The position numbers were made by a program, and so were the translations under genes. This document shows positions 45,210-56,968 of a stretch of 64,000 bases of DNA, in pieces. Every line of letters begins with the position of its first letter. Position 1 is the stretch's first letter. The notes beneath the pieces are model-generated. The model had not been told where the DNA came from and searched no databases. It was given only the letters and a program-made list of their open reading frames with translations. Origin of the DNA: an uncultured Pelagibacteraceae bacterium (GTDB taxonomy: Bacteria > Pseudomonadota > Alphaproteobacteria > Pelagibacterales > Pelagibacteraceae); the NCBI GenBank assembly GCA_902584995.1, contig CACICF010000008.1, forward strand, positions 1 to 64,000. Reading direction: 5' to 3'.

Positions 45210-46655
45210 ATGTCTGTATCTCTATGGAAAAATTATGACTCAAAATCCGCTTATGATGGATATTTGACAGAAGAAAATAAAATTAGAAAACATGCTAGAA
45301 TAATGACTGGCATATTAGAAAGACATGGAACAAAAAAACTTCAGGAAATTGAAAAAAATTGTCAAAGCACCATAAGTGCAAGAGGTATTAATTTTAGGGT
45401 TTATGCAGCAAACAATAGAGCAGAGGAAAAAAAATGGCCATTAGACATCATACCAAGAATTATTCCAAAGTCTCAATGGAATAAAATATCTAGAGGATTA
45501 ATTCAAAGAGTAAAAGCATTAAATTTATTTATAGATGATGTTTATAATAAAAAAAAAATTTTCAAGGATAAGGTTGTGCCTAAAGAATTAATATTTAATT
45601 CACCTTATTATTTAAAAGAATGTGAAGGTTTTTCCCCAAAGTATAAAGCTTGGGCAAATATATCAGGTATTGATTTAATAAGAAATATTAATGGAGAATA
45701 TTTAGTTCTTGAAGATAATTTACGTGTCCCATCTGGCGTATCTTATATGTTGGAAAATAGGATGGTAATGAGGGACGTATTTCCTGAATTATTTACTCGG
45801 TATAAAGTTTCTTCTATCCACCAATATTCTAATAAACTTTACCAAAGTATGATTGAGTGTATTCCAAAGAAAACTGATAATCCTCATATGGTTGTTTTGA
45901 CACCAGGCATTTACAATTCAGCTTACTTTGAACATTCATTTTTAGCTCAACAAATGGGAATAGCTTTGGTCGAGGGTAAAGATTTATTTGTTGAAAATGA
46001 TTTTGTTTATATGAAAACAGTTAAAGGAAAATTAAAAGTTGATTGTATATATAGAAGATTAGATGATACTTTTCTTGATCCAAAAGTATTTAACAAAGAA
46101 TCACTCATCGGAGTTCCTGGTTTATTTAAATGTTGGAAAAAGGGAAATGTTGGCATTATTAACGCTCTTGGAACTGGAGTTGCAGATGATAAGGCCGTTT
46201 ATTCTTATGTTAACAAAATGATTGTCTATTATTTAGGTGAGCAACCTAAACTTAACCAAGTAGAAACATTTTTGTGTGAAAACAAAGTTCACAGGCAACA
46301 TGTAATTGAAAATATAGCTAAGCTTGTTGTTAAACCAGCAAATGCCTCAGGTGGATATGGAATAATGATTGGTCCGAAAGCACCAAAAAAAGAGCGAGAA
46401 GAGATGGTAAAAAAGATTAAAAAAAATCCTCGAGAATTTGTAGCTCAACCCTTAGAAATATTATCAACAATACCAACTATTTGTGAAAATGGTATTGAGC
46501 CAAGACATTTAGATTTAAGGCCTTTTATATTAACTGGCAAAACTTCTTATGTTACAACTGGCGGTCTAACTAGAGTTGCTTTGAGAAAAGGAAGTACCAT
46601 AGTAAATAGTTCTCAAGGAGGTGGGTCTAAAGATACAATGGTTGTGGATGCTTAG
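45210..46655 (+). CDS. circularly permuted ATP-grasp type 2 protein (DUF404/DUF407, COG2308-like)
   Basis: [73 protein letters not shown]. Confidence 0.9.
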   Translation: MSVSLWKNYDSKSAYDGYLTEENKIRKHARIMTGILERHGTKKLQEIEKNCQSTISARGINFRVYAANNRAEEKKWPLDIIPRIIPKSQWNKISRGLIQRVKALNLFIDDVYNKKKIFKDKVVPKELIFNSPYYLKECEGFSPKYKAWANISGIDLIRNINGEYLVLEDNLRVPSGVSYMLENRMVMRDVFPELFTRYKVSSIHQYSNKLYQSMIECIPKKTDNPHMVVLTPGIYNSAYFEHSFLAQQMGIALVEGKDLFVENDFVYMKTVKGKLKVDCIYRRLDDTFLDPKVFNKESLIGVPGLFKCWKKGNVGIINALGTGVADDKAVYSYVNKMIVYYLGEQPKLNQVETFLCENKVHRQHVIENIAKLVVKPANASGGYGIMIGPKAPKKEREEMVKKIKKNPREFVAQPLEILSTIPTICENGIEPRHLDLRPFILTGKTSYVTTGGLTRVALRKGSTIVNSSQGGGSKDTMVVDA

Positions 46656-49600
46656 TTTTCTTGAAGAGGTTTAACTTTAAGTTTTTTTGTTTTTAGAGCA
46701 TTTATTGCTTCTAAAAACGAATATGCAGTAGACATATTTGTGCAATAAGGAATTTTATTAGCCAAGGTTCCTCTTCTTAAAGCTTTTGCATCACTAATTC
46801 TATTTTCACTATTTCCACCCCCGGTATTAATTACCAATGAGATTTTTTTTGAATTAAGTACATCTACTATGTGAGGTTTGCCACTACTTACTTTATTAAT
46901 TTTTCTGCACTTCATACCATTTTTAATTAAAATATCTGCAGTCCCTTTAGTTCCTGACAAAGAAAATCCCAATTTTAACAACCTTTGTGCAATACCAATT
47001 ATTTCTTGCTTATGAGAGTCTTTTACAGATAAAAATGCTAAACCTTTTGTTGGTAATGAATTTGCTGCTGCTATCTGACTTTTGGCTATTGCCATACCAA
47101 AGTCATCATCAAACCCCATCACTTCTCCAGTAGATTTCATTTCTGGTCCAAGCAATAGATCACTATCAGGAAATTTATTGAATGGGAATACTGCCTCTTT
47201 GACTGCAAATTTTTTATTGGTTTTATATTTTAATTTATACTTTGAAAGTTTTTCTCCTGCCATTATTCTGGATGCAATTTTAGCTAGCGGAACCCCATTA
47301 GCTTTTGAGACAAATGGTACAGTTCTACTTGCTCTAGGGTTTACTTCTATAACAAATATTTCATCCTTTTTTATTGCAAATTGAATATTTAAAAGTCCTT
47401 TAACTTTTAGTGCTAATGCTAATTTTCTAGTTTGGATTTTAATTTCTTTTAAAAGATTATCTTTGATTGATACTGGAGGTAAGCAGCATGCCGAGTCCCC
47501 AGAATGAACTCCCGCCTCTTCAATGTGTTGCATGATACCTGCAACATAAACATCTTTACCATCAGAGATAGCGTCCACATCAACTTCCATGGCATGATCT
47601 ATAAATTTATCTATTAAAATTGGATTTTGTTCTGAAGCTTCAAATGCCTCATTAACAAACTTTTTAAGTTGGCTTTTATCATGAACTATCTCCATTGCTC
47701 GCCCGCCTAAAACGTATGAGGGCCTTACAACAACTGGAAGTCCAATTTTTTCACTTATTTTAATTGCCTGATCAAATTTATTAGCTATTCCACTTTCAGC
47801 TTGTCTTAAATTTAATTTGATTAAAAGATCTCTAAATCTATCTCTATCCTCTGCTAAATCAATTGAACCATATTGAGTACCAAGTATTGGTAATTTGTTT
47901 TCATGTAAAAATTTTGCTAGTTTAATTGGAGTTTGACCACCAAATTGAGCAATAACTCCAACAAGATTTCCTTTTGATTTTTCTTTTAAAATAATATTTT
48001 GAACATATTCCTCTATAAGAGGTTCAAAGTATAACCTATCACTTGTATCATAATCTGTCGAAACAGTCTCAGGATTGCAATTTACCATAATTGTCTCAAA
48101 TCCAGCCTCCTTTAGAGAAAAGCTTGCCTGACAACAGCAATAATCAAACTCTATTCCTTGTCCAATTCTATTTGGACCTCCTCCAAGAATAATTATTTTT
48201 TTTTTATTACTAGGATCAGCCTCACACTCAGTATTCAATGAAAAATTTCTTTGATATGTTGAATACATATATGGAGTAAAGGATTTAAATTCAGCTGCAC
48301 ACGTATCTACTTTTTTAAAGACAGGCAAAACTTTAAGAGCAACTCTTTTAGATCTAACTATTTTCTCATTAATTCCTGTAAGTTTTGATAATTTTTTATC
48401 TGAAAAACCAATGGATTTAATTCTATTAAACTCATTGTATGTTTTTGGAACTCCTTTCTTAATTATATTTTTTTCTTCATCAACAAGATCTTTGATTTGA
48501 TTTAAGAACCAAGGATCAACTTTTGATAGATTATATATTGTATTTAATGAAATATTTTTTCTAAAAGCTTCCCCAATTAATAGTAGTCTGTTTGGAACGC
48601 TAATTTTTAAATTTTTTAAAATCTTTTTTTTTGAATAATTAAAAAAATTGTCCAATCCAGATAATCCAGTTTCTAATGAAACCAAAGCTTTTTGAAAGGA
48701 CTCTTTAAAGTTTCTACCAATTGCCATTGCCTCACCAACTGATCTCATTGAAGTTCCAAGTACAGCTTTGGTGTCAGAAAATTTCTCAAATGTAAATCTA
48801 GGTATTTTTGTTACCACATAATCAATTGTTGGTTCAAATGAAGCGGGCGTTACTTTTGTTATCTCATTTTTTAATTCATCAAGAGTATATCCAACTGCAA
48901 GTTTAGCAGCTACTTTTGCAATTGGAAAACCTGTGGCTTTGGAGGCTAGAGCTGATGATCTCGATACCCTAGGGTTCATCTCAATTATAACCATTCTTCC
49001 ATTTTTAGGATTTATTGCAAACTGCACATTTGACCCTCCCGTCTCAACCCCTATTTTTCTCAAACAAGCAATAGAGGCATTTCTCATTACTTGGTATTCT
49101 TTATCAGTAAGCGTTAATGCTGGAGCGACAGTAATTGAGTCTCCAGTATGTATTCCCATTGGATCTACATTTTCTATAGAACAAATGATTATACAGTTGT
49201 CATTTCTGTCTCTTACAACCTCCATTTCAAACTCTTTCCACCCCTCTAAAGACTCTTCAATTAAAACTTGATTTTGAGGTGACTCATTCATTCCATTTCT
49301 AACAAGTTTAAAGAATTCCTTTTTACTTTTTGCAATTCCTCCACCTAATCCGCCCAGTGTGAAAGACGGTCTTATTATTGCTGGCAAACCAATTTCTCTC
49401 AAACATTTTGAGGCATCTTTGAAATTATTTATGATCCTTGATTTGGGTAAATCTAAACCAATGTCAGACATATTTTTTCTGAATTTTTTTCTATCTTCAG
49501 CATTTTCAATTGCTCTTGATTTTGCACCTATTAACTCAATTTTGTATTTTTTTAAAAGACCAGATTTTTCAGCACTTATTGCTAAATTTAAAGCTGTCTG

Positions 49601-49876
49601 GCCGCCCATAGTAGGTAGAATTGCATTAGGCTTTTCTTTTTTAATTACCTCTTCAAGAACTGGAATTGTAATAGGCTCTATGTAAGTTTTGTCAGCAACT
49701 CCAGGGTCAGTCATAATAGTTGCAGGATTCGAATTTATTAATACCACCTCAAAACCTTCATCTTTAAGTGCTTTGCAGGCTTGTGTACCTGAATAATCAA
49801 ATTCGCATGCTTGTCCAATTATTATAGGACCTGCACCAATAACTAATATTTTTTTAATGTCTTTTCTTTTTGGCAT
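46652..49876 (-). CDS. carB: carbamoyl-phosphate synthase large subunit
   Basis: [27 protein letters not shown]; duplicated ATP-grasp halves; C-terminal MGS domain. Confidence 0.98.
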   Translation of the reverse strand: MPKRKDIKKILVIGAGPIIIGQACEFDYSGTQACKALKDEGFEVVLINSNPATIMTDPGVADKTYIEPITIPVLEEVIKKEKPNAILPTMGGQTALNLAISAEKSGLLKKYKIELIGAKSRAIENAEDRKKFRKNMSDIGLDLPKSRIINNFKDASKCLREIGLPAIIRPSFTLGGLGGGIAKSKKEFFKLVRNGMNESPQNQVLIEESLEGWKEFEMEVVRDRNDNCIIICSIENVDPMGIHTGDSITVAPALTLTDKEYQVMRNASIACLRKIGVETGGSNVQFAINPKNGRMVIIEMNPRVSRSSALASKATGFPIAKVAAKLAVGYTLDELKNEITKVTPASFEPTIDYVVTKIPRFTFEKFSDTKAVLGTSMRSVGEAMAIGRNFKESFQKALVSLETGLSGLDNFFNYSKKKILKNLKISVPNRLLLIGEAFRKNISLNTIYNLSKVDPWFLNQIKDLVDEEKNIIKKGVPKTYNEFNRIKSIGFSDKKLSKLTGINEKIVRSKRVALKVLPVFKKVDTCAAEFKSFTPYMYSTYQRNFSLNTECEADPSNKKKIIILGGGPNRIGQGIEFDYCCCQASFSLKEAGFETIMVNCNPETVSTDYDTSDRLYFEPLIEEYVQNIILKEKSKGNLVGVIAQFGGQTPIKLAKFLHENKLPILGTQYGSIDLAEDRDRFRDLLIKLNLRQAESGIANKFDQAIKISEKIGLPVVVRPSYVLGGRAMEIVHDKSQLKKFVNEAFEASEQNPILIDKFIDHAMEVDVDAISDGKDVYVAGIMQHIEEAGVHSGDSACCLPPVSIKDNLLKEIKIQTRKLALALKVKGLLNIQFAIKKDEIFVIEVNPRASRTVPFVSKANGVPLAKIASRIMAGEKLSKYKLKYKTNKKFAVKEAVFPFNKFPDSDLLLGPEMKSTGEVMGFDDDFGMAIAKSQIAAANSLPTKGLAFLSVKDSHKQEIIGIAQRLLKLGFSLSGTKGTADILIKNGMKCRKINKVSSGKPHIVDVLNSKKISLVINTGGGNSENRISDAKALRRGTLANKIPYCTNMSTAYSFLEAINALKTKKLKVKPLQEN

Positions 49877-51047
49877 ATTTTTTTACATCTTGAATAAAAC
49901 TTTTGAATAAATATTGACTATCCTGTGGTCCAGGATTTGCCTCAGGATGGTATTGAACTGAAAAAACTGGTCTACTTTTTAATTTTATTCCTTCAATAGT
50001 ATTATCAAAAAGTGACTTATGAGTTATTTGAATTTTTTTAGATAAACTTTTTTCTATTACAACAAAACCATGATTTTGGCTTGTAATCTCAACTTTGTTA
50101 TTAATTAAATTTTTTACTGGATGATTTGCTCCTCTATGACCTAACTTCATTTTTTTTGTTTTGGCATTTAGCGCCAAAGCTAAAATTTGATGGCCCAAGC
50201 AAATGCCAAAGATTGGATAATTCCACTTTATTAATTTTTGTATGGTTTTAATTGCATATTTACCAGTTGCTGCTGGATCACCTGGACCATTTGATAAAAA
50301 AATTCCATCTGGTTTTAATTTTGAAATCTCCTCAGCGGTTGTCTTGCAAGAAACTACTTTTACATCACAATTATAATCGGAAAAATATCTTAAAATATTT
50401 TTTTTTATTCCATAATCAATTGCAACTATCTTAAATATTTTTTTGGTATTTTTTTTATACCCGTTCTCTTTTTTCCAAGTTTTAAAACCTTTCCATGAAT
50501 AAGTTTTTTTTGTTGAAACTTCTTCTGCAAGATCTAGGCCATCTAGCCCAGGCCATTTAATTGAATTATTAATTAATTTTTTAATGTTAAATTTACCTTT
50601 TTTATTATTTGATATCGTGCCTTTTGGAGCACCTTTATCACGAATAAAATTTGTTAAACTTCTTGTATCTAATCCAGTTAATCCAACTATTTTGTTTTTT
50701 TTAAGCCACTCATCTAAGGTTTTTAAAGCTCTATAATTTGAGGGAGAAGTAATCTCAGAATTAAATATTGCACCTCTCGTCCAAACTTTATCAGACTCTA
50801 AATCTTCATTGTTAGTTCCAACATTTCCAATATGAGGAAATGTAAAGTTAATAATTTGACCAGCATACGAAGGGTCCGATATAATCTCTTGGTATCCAGT
50901 TAAAGAAGTGTTAAAGCAAACTTCTCCAGTGGCTGTACCCTGATATCCAAGACCAATACCTTTAAAAACTGTCTTGTTATCTAGGACTAAAATACCTGTT
51001 GGAAATTGATGTTTAATTGCAATTTTATTTTTTTGTTTTTCTTTCAA
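49854..51047 (-). CDS. carA: carbamoyl-phosphate synthase small subunit (TTG start)
   Basis: [50 protein letters not shown]. Confidence 0.97.
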   Translation of the reverse strand: MKEKQKNKIAIKHQFPTGILVLDNKTVFKGIGLGYQGTATGEVCFNTSLTGYQEIISDPSYAGQIINFTFPHIGNVGTNNEDLESDKVWTRGAIFNSEITSPSNYRALKTLDEWLKKNKIVGLTGLDTRSLTNFIRDKGAPKGTISNNKKGKFNIKKLINNSIKWPGLDGLDLAEEVSTKKTYSWKGFKTWKKENGYKKNTKKIFKIVAIDYGIKKNILRYFSDYNCDVKVVSCKTTAEEISKLKPDGIFLSNGPGDPAATGKYAIKTIQKLIKWNYPIFGICLGHQILALALNAKTKKMKLGHRGANHPVKNLINNKVEITSQNHGFVVIEKSLSKKIQITHKSLFDNTIEGIKLKSRPVFSVQYHPEANPGPQDSQYLFKSFIQDVKKYAKKKRH

Positions 51048-51051
51048 TTAC

Positions 51052-51097
51052 AACTCATGAGTTAAAGGTCTATACAATAAAACCTTTTTTTGCGCAA
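51052..51097 (-). promoter_or_regulatory. putative carAB promoter/operator: -35 TTGCGC (51092-51097), 17-nt spacer, -10 TATAGA (51069-51074), inverted repeat AAAGGT/ACCTTT and palindrome AACTCATGAGTT
   Basis: Read from the carA/yqeY divergent gap. Confidence 0.4.
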
Positions 51098-51171
51098 CAC
51101 ATCTAATGTATATTATGTAAAAAATTTTTTTTTCTTTTTGAAGAATTTTTTTGGTGCGATAAAATTATACT

Positions 51172-51636
51172 ATGAGCTTAAGAGAAAAAATCGAAACAGA
51201 CTATAAAAGTGCATTAAAAGCTAAGGATAAAAATAAAATATCAACTTATAGGTTAATTTTGTCAGGAATTAAGGATTTGGATATTAGCAACAGATCTCAA
51301 GTTGATAAAAAAGAGACGGATGACGAAGACGTTAAAAAGCTTTTAAAAAAAATGATAAAGCAAAGAACCGAATCAATAGAAATGTACAAAAAAAATAATA
51401 GAAATGATCTTCAAGAAGTAGAGGAGAAAGAAGTGGAAGTAATTAGTCAATATTTACCTCAACAACTTAGCGATGAAGATACTAGGAAGATATGTTCCGA
51501 AATTATTAATTCTACTGGAGCAAGTTCAATTAAAGATATGGGTAAAGTGATGGGTGAATTAAAAAAAAATAATGCTGATAGTATTGATTTCTCTAAAGCT
51601 GGAGCAATGATAAAAGAATTGCTGAACCAAAAATGA
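51172..51636 (+). CDS. GatB/YqeY domain-containing protein
   Basis: LREKIETDYKSALKAKDKNKISTYRLILSGIKD, ISQYLPQQLSDED, KDMGKVMGELK. Confidence 0.93.
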   Translation: MSLREKIETDYKSALKAKDKNKISTYRLILSGIKDLDISNRSQVDKKETDDEDVKKLLKKMIKQRTESIEMYKKNNRNDLQEVEEKEVEVISQYLPQQLSDEDTRKICSEIINSTGASSIKDMGKVMGELKKNNADSIDFSKAGAMIKELLNQK

Positions 51637-53408
51637 AGTATCCAAAAGAGTATTTAGAGGAAATAAAAACAAGATTAAAAGTTTCAACAGTTGTATCTAA
51701 AACTGTAAATTTAAAAAAAAGAGGCAAAGAGTATGTAGGCTTGTCTCCCTTCAAAACTGAAAAAACCCCTTCTTTTACTGTAAATGATGAAAAGGAGTTT
51801 TATCATTGTTTTAGTACTGCAGAACACGGAAATATTTTTGATTTTGTAATGAAAACACAAAATTTAAAATTTGGGGAAGCTGTTAAGTCACTTGCAAATC
51901 TTGCAGGCATGCAGCCTTATACTTTTTCTAAAGAAGATGAGATTAGAGAAAAAAAATGGAATAATTATAAGTCTATATTAAACAAATATGTAGATCATTA
52001 TCATGACGAGTTGTTAAAAAATTCAAATTCAATTAGGGCTAAAGATTACCTCAAAAAAAGAGGTTTAACTAAAGAGGAAGTTCAAAAATTTAAGATTGGA
52101 TTTGAAACAAATGACTTAAACTTCCAACAAAATATTTTTAAGGAATTTAACGAAAATGAAATCAAAGACACTGGCCTTTTTTATTTTGACGAAAATAAAA
52201 AAAAATATGTTTCAAGATTTAGAGACAGAGTAATATTCCCTATAAAAAATATTTCTGGTGATCCTATTGCTATTGGTGGAAGAATTTTAAATGACAATAA
52301 GTATTTGGCAAAATATATAAATTCTCCTGAGACTCCCTTTTTTAAAAAAGGATCAAATCTTTTTAATTTGGATTTTGCACGCAAATTATCAAATAACGTA
52401 AACAATATTTTTTTAGTTGAAGGTTATATGGATGTGATCGGATTAAGTAAAAATAAAATAGATAATGTTGTTGCCAATTTAGGGACATCTTTGACAAATA
52501 GGCAAATTTTAACTTTAAATCAATTTTTTGATGAAATAGTTATATGTTTTGATGGTGATGATAGTGGTTACAAAGCTGCATTAAGAGCAGCAGAAAATTC
52601 TATAATTGAATTAAAACCTGAGAAAAAAATCTCTTTTTTATTTTTGCCCGAAAAACACGATCCAGACAGCTTTGTAAATAAAAATGGTAAAGACTTTTTT
52701 CTTGAATTTTCTATAAATAATTCAGTTTCTATTCATAAATTTATTTACAACCATTATTTTAAAGAAATGGATGATAACCCTTCTTCTAGAGCTATTTTTG
52801 AAAAAAAATTGAGATCTATATCTTCAACTATTAAAGATGAATTTATCAGAAAATATGTACTTGAATATTTTTTAGATAAGATTTCAGAACTTACACCAAA
52901 TACTAGTTCAAAATATAAAAAAAATTATTCAAAGATTACTAAATCACTCAAATCAACACAAAATTATTACAATGAAACTAAGTCTTTCAAAGCAATTGAT
53001 ATTAAAGAATTTTCATTCCTATACATTTTGTTAAAAAAACCAGAATTAATAAAAGATAATTTTGATTTAATTGAAAATGTGAAATTATTTAGCAGTGAAA
53101 ATAAGTTGTTACTAAAGGAAATATTAGTTCAAACAAATAACTTTGAAAATACAGATATTGAAAAAATTAATGTCGATCAGAATTTAATAGAGAGAGTTTT
53201 AAAATATGCATCAATTAAGCATATTATGATTAAAAATTTTAATGATGATGAAAAAATACTTGAAATTTTATCTGAGATCACAAGAGATTTGAAAAATTAT
53301 GAACTAGAAATAAGAATAGAGGAATTAGAATCAAGATTTTCTAAGGATTTAAGTGAAGTGACGTTTAATGAGCTAAAAGAGCTGAAAAAACAGCAAAAAA
53401 TCAATTAA
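51633..53408 (+). CDS. dnaG: DNA primase
   Basis: [54 protein letters not shown]. Confidence 0.96.
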   Translation: MKYPKEYLEEIKTRLKVSTVVSKTVNLKKRGKEYVGLSPFKTEKTPSFTVNDEKEFYHCFSTAEHGNIFDFVMKTQNLKFGEAVKSLANLAGMQPYTFSKEDEIREKKWNNYKSILNKYVDHYHDELLKNSNSIRAKDYLKKRGLTKEEVQKFKIGFETNDLNFQQNIFKEFNENEIKDTGLFYFDENKKKYVSRFRDRVIFPIKNISGDPIAIGGRILNDNKYLAKYINSPETPFFKKGSNLFNLDFARKLSNNVNNIFLVEGYMDVIGLSKNKIDNVVANLGTSLTNRQILTLNQFFDEIVICFDGDDSGYKAALRAAENSIIELKPEKKISFLFLPEKHDPDSFVNKNGKDFFLEFSINNSVSIHKFIYNHYFKEMDDNPSSRAIFEKKLRSISSTIKDEFIRKYVLEYFLDKISELTPNTSSKYKKNYSKITKSLKSTQNYYNETKSFKAIDIKEFSFLYILLKKPELIKDNFDLIENVKLFSSENKLLLKEILVQTNNFENTDIEKINVDQNLIERVLKYASIKHIMIKNFNDDEKILEILSEITRDLKNYELEIRIEELESRFSKDLSEVTFNELKELKKQQKIN

Positions 53409-53473
53409 ATAATAATCAGAATCCCATAGATTTTTTCTATTTTAGCATTATATACATTCTGAACTTTTTTATT

Positions 53474-55312
53474 GTGGAACGTATAATTACAAAATCATTT
53501 GCAAGACTCATGGGCAGAGGTGTCCATAGAGGTTTTATAACCCATGAAGAATTAAATAAATCATTAGGGAAAAGAAATTTATCCACAGAAAATCTGGAAC
53601 AAGCTTTCATTCATATACTTGATGAGAAAATAATTCTTGTTGAAAAGAAAGCTGATTTTAAAGTTTTAAGAAAAAAAGATAATGGTTCAAAGGAAGAGGG
53701 TAAATCAATAGAAAAAAGTGATGATCCAATAAGAATGTATTTAAGAGAGATGGGTGGTGTTGAACTTCTATCAAGAGAAGGTGAAATTGCAATTGCTAAA
53801 AGAATTGAAGCTGGAAAAGATGTTATGCTAAATGCTCTTTCTCAAAGCCCTATTACTGCACAACAATTTTTTGAGTGGAATACAAAACTACAGAATGATG
53901 AAATCTTAGTAAGAGAAATTATAGATATTGATACTAATTATATGGAGGATGAGGACACCGGACAAAGTGCAAAACAAAAAAAATCTGATGAAAACGGAGA
54001 GAGTCATAATAATGAAGAATCAAATAGTAACACAGAGGATGATGAGTTTAACCCAACTCTTGCCGCTATGGAAACAGAGATTAAACCAAAAGTTTTACAA
54101 ACCGTTTACAATTTAACAAAAGAATATAATAAATTAATAAAGTATCAAAAGGAAAAGTTAGAATGTTTGCTTAACTCAAAACAGTTTTCAGCTTCAAAGG
54201 AAAAAAACTATAAGAAAATAGTTGAAGATATTTTAGAAAATATTAAAACTTTACAATTATCTCCCTCAGTTCTAGAGGAATTAGTTCAAAAACATTATAT
54301 AGAGAACCGTAAAATAATATCTTTGGAAGGAAATCTATTGAGACTTGCTTTAAACGAAAAAATTTCTAGAGAAGAGTTTATAAAATTTTATATTGGTAAT
54401 GAAATTAATCCCAACTTAAAAAGTTTTTTAGATACCAATGACATTTGGAAGAAATTTTTTCAAAAGTACAAAGTACAGTTTAAAGAAATAAGAGACAGAT
54501 TGATTGAGATAAGTAATAAGCTTGGAATATCAGTTACAGATTATAAGCTTATGGTGAGTAGAATTCAAAAAGGAGAAAAAGAGTCAAGAATTGCAAAAAA
54601 AGAAATGGTTGAGGCTAATTTAAGGTTAGTAATTTCGATTGCTAAAAAATATACAAATAGAGGTTTACAGTTCTTAGATTTAATTCAAGAAGGTAATATA
54701 GGATTGATGAAAGCTGTTGATAAATTTGAGTACAGACGAGGATACAAATTTTCTACATATGCTACATGGTGGATAAGGCAAGCAATAACTAGATCAATTG
54801 CCGACCAAGCTAGGACTATAAGAATTCCAGTTCACATGATTGAAACAATAAATAAAATAGTTAGAACACAGAGATTAATTTTAAGTGAATTTGGAAGAGA
54901 AGCTACGCCAGAAGAGCTTGCTAAAAAATTAAGAATGCCATTAGAAAAAGTTAGAAAAGTTTTGAAAATATCTAAAGAGCCGGTTTCACTCGAGAAACCT
55001 GTTGGTGATGAAGAAGACAGTAGCCTTGGAGATTTTATTGAGGATACAAAAGCCCTAGCACCTTTAGAACAAGCTATAAAATCAAATTTAAGTGAGGCTA
55101 CGACAAAAATATTATCTACATTAACCCCAAGAGAGGAAAGAGTTCTAAGAATGAGGTTTGGTGTTGGAATGAATACAGATCATACACTAGAAGAGGTCGG
55201 ACTACAGTTTTCTGTAACTAGAGAAAGAATCAGACAAATTGAAGCCAAGGCACTTAGAAAGTTAAAACACCCAAGTAGATCAAAACAATTAAAAAGTTTC
55301 TTAGAAAGCTAA
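53474..55312 (+). CDS. rpoD: RNA polymerase sigma factor RpoD (GTG start)
   Basis: [55 protein letters not shown], region 4. Confidence 0.98.
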   Translation: MERIITKSFARLMGRGVHRGFITHEELNKSLGKRNLSTENLEQAFIHILDEKIILVEKKADFKVLRKKDNGSKEEGKSIEKSDDPIRMYLREMGGVELLSREGEIAIAKRIEAGKDVMLNALSQSPITAQQFFEWNTKLQNDEILVREIIDIDTNYMEDEDTGQSAKQKKSDENGESHNNEESNSNTEDDEFNPTLAAMETEIKPKVLQTVYNLTKEYNKLIKYQKEKLECLLNSKQFSASKEKNYKKIVEDILENIKTLQLSPSVLEELVQKHYIENRKIISLEGNLLRLALNEKISREEFIKFYIGNEINPNLKSFLDTNDIWKKFFQKYKVQFKEIRDRLIEISNKLGISVTDYKLMVSRIQKGEKESRIAKKEMVEANLRLVISIAKKYTNRGLQFLDLIQEGNIGLMKAVDKFEYRRGYKFSTYATWWIRQAITRSIADQARTIRIPVHMIETINKIVRTQRLILSEFGREATPEELAKKLRMPLEKVRKVLKISKEPVSLEKPVGDEEDSSLGDFIEDTKALAPLEQAIKSNLSEATTKILSTLTPREERVLRMRFGVGMNTDHTLEEVGLQFSVTRERIRQIEAKALRKLKHPSRSKQLKSFLES

Positions 55313-55313
55313 T

Positions 55314-55388
55314 GGGCCGTTAGCTCAATAGTAGAGTACTGCATTGACATTGCAGGGGTAGTTGGAGCGTAACCAACACGGCCCACCA
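55314..55388 (+). tRNA. tRNA-Val (GAC), CCA encoded, with non-canonical D- and T-loops
   Basis: Acceptor GGGCCGT/ACGGCCC; GCTC/GAGT; CTGCA-TTGACAT-TGCAG; GTTGG-AGCGTAA-CCAAC; CCA. Confidence 0.8.
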
Positions 55389-55445
55389 TCAACAATTATC
55401 TTCAATTGATAACTTTACAAAAATGATATATTTAAATGTAATTTT

Positions 55446-55522
55446 GGGCCTGTAGCTCAGTTGGTTAGAGCAGTACACTCATAATGTATTGGTCCCAGGT
55501 TCGAGTCCTGGCGGGCCCACCA
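55446..55522 (+). tRNA. tRNA with CAT anticodon (likely tRNA-Ile2, lysidine type; elongator Met not excluded)
   Basis: GGGCCTG/CGGGCCC acceptor, CTCATAA anticodon loop, canonical TTCGAGT T-loop, CCA encoded. Confidence 0.93.
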
Positions 55523-55523
55523 A

Positions 55524-56114
55524 TTATTTAATAATAAATTCTTCTAAAGATTTGAAAAGAAAATTAATGTCTTCACCATTATTTTGCATAATAGATTTAA
55601 ATTCTTCCTTTTGTGTTCTTGCTAAACTTAATCCCTCTACAATCAGATCTCTAATCAAAGGCCTTTCAGGATTTTTTGTGTAAATTCTCCAATCAATTTT
55701 AACTTCAGGGTTATTTGATGTTTCCTCTAACACAGTACTAACAATGGTATATTTTTCATTAATTTTTTTTTCTGACACAACATTAATTTTTGGGTCTGAA
55801 TAATCTACTAGTCTACTAGAAAAACTTTTAAGAAAATAACTTTTAAATAGTTTTCTATATTTTATTTTTTGGTCTTCATTTAGATTTTTACGATATTTTC
55901 CTAAAGTGTACATTCCAATACCATCAATATCTACATTTAATTCAGCAATATTGTTTAACCTTATTATTTTTGATTCTACTGGATCCGAACTTGATAAAAT
56001 AATTGATGCTTCATTTACCAGTTCATTTATTAATTCACTTGGCTCTTTTGCATATAAAGGCTTAAATAAAAATAAAATAAAAAAAAAAATGTAAAAAAAT
56101 CTTAATTTGATCAT
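55524..56114 (-). CDS. mlaC: MlaC/Ttg2D-family phospholipid-binding protein
   Basis: Signal peptide; YTLGKYRKNLNEDQKIKYRKLFKSYFLKSFSSRLVDY; WRIYTKNPERPLIRDLIVEGLSLARTQKEEFKSIM. Confidence 0.92.
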   Translation of the reverse strand: MIKLRFFYIFFFILFLFKPLYAKEPSELINELVNEASIILSSSDPVESKIIRLNNIAELNVDIDGIGMYTLGKYRKNLNEDQKIKYRKLFKSYFLKSFSSRLVDYSDPKINVVSEKKINEKYTIVSTVLEETSNNPEVKIDWRIYTKNPERPLIRDLIVEGLSLARTQKEEFKSIMQNNGEDINFLFKSLEEFIIK

Positions 56115-56121
56115 CCAATAG

Positions 56122-56925
56122 TTATTGAGTATCTATTTCTTCCCAATCATCATCATTCATAGTCTCAGTAGTTTCACTTGAATTTAGAATTTTTCTTTTT
56201 CTGTCCTGTAAGTATAAACTCCTAACAGAAGCGTATAAGTCTATAGAGTTTTTTTCAAGACTATCAAATGCCTCTAAATTTTTAGCTCTAAAATCAACAC
56301 CTGCTGTCAATCTAGAGTAATAATAATCAGAATTTTCAAAGTATTTTGTATCATTGGCTATAGTAACATTGTACCATGCATCACCACCACCGAAATTTAC
56401 TAAAGAGCCCAAGCTATCCCTGACTGTTGTTGGTCCAAGCACCGGTAAAACAAAATAACATCCCTCTTTAACCCCCCAAGTTCCAAGAGTTTGACCATAA
56501 TCCTCTTTATCTAATTTATTTAGTCCATAGTATGAAGCTACATCAAATATTCCAGCAATGCCAAGAGTTGAATTAATTGAAAATCTCAAAGTGTTAATTC
56601 CAGCTTCTTTAAACTGACCTTGTAATATATTATTTGGGATAGTAACAACATTACTCAAGTTATTTAGTGCATTACTTGTACCTGATCTAATGGGTTTTGG
56701 TAAGTATCTATACCCTCTAGCAACTGGCTTGAAAAATACTTTGTCTAATCCTTGGTTAAAAGCAAAGATACCTCTGTTTATTGTTTCAAAGCAATCTTTA
56801 ACTTCCGGGTCTTGATTGTTGGTTTTACTATTTATGTCTAAATTTCCATCAGAGCCAGCGAAAACGTTTGATGTTAAAATTTGAAAAATTGCCGAAATTA
56901 TTAAAAGTTTGAAAATATTTTTCAT
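56122..56925 (-). CDS. mlaA: MlaA/VacJ-family lipoprotein
   Basis: DCFETINRGIFAFNQGLDKVFFKPVARGYRYLPKPIRSGTSNALNNL, DYGQTLGTWGVKEGCYFVLPVLGPTTVRDSLG. Confidence 0.94.
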   Translation of the reverse strand: MKNIFKLLIISAIFQILTSNVFAGSDGNLDINSKTNNQDPEVKDCFETINRGIFAFNQGLDKVFFKPVARGYRYLPKPIRSGTSNALNNLSNVVTIPNNILQGQFKEAGINTLRFSINSTLGIAGIFDVASYYGLNKLDKEDYGQTLGTWGVKEGCYFVLPVLGPTTVRDSLGSLVNFGGGDAWYNVTIANDTKYFENSDYYYSRLTAGVDFRAKNLEAFDSLEKNSIDLYASVRSLYLQDRKRKILNSSETTETMNDDDWEEIDTQ

Positions 56926-56968
56926 TTAAGCCGTTTATATTATATCTTTTACTTATTTAAAGATTAAA

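Noticed and set aside
46652-49876. Long plus-strand ORFs inside carB (47082-47384, 48933-49271, 49359-49685)
   Set aside because: Fully antisense to a well-conserved essential enzyme; compositional mirror ORFs in AT-rich DNA with no recognisable domain.
53928-54116. 62-aa plus-strand ORF inside rpoD
   Set aside because: Out-of-frame overlap within the acidic variable region of rpoD; no independent support.
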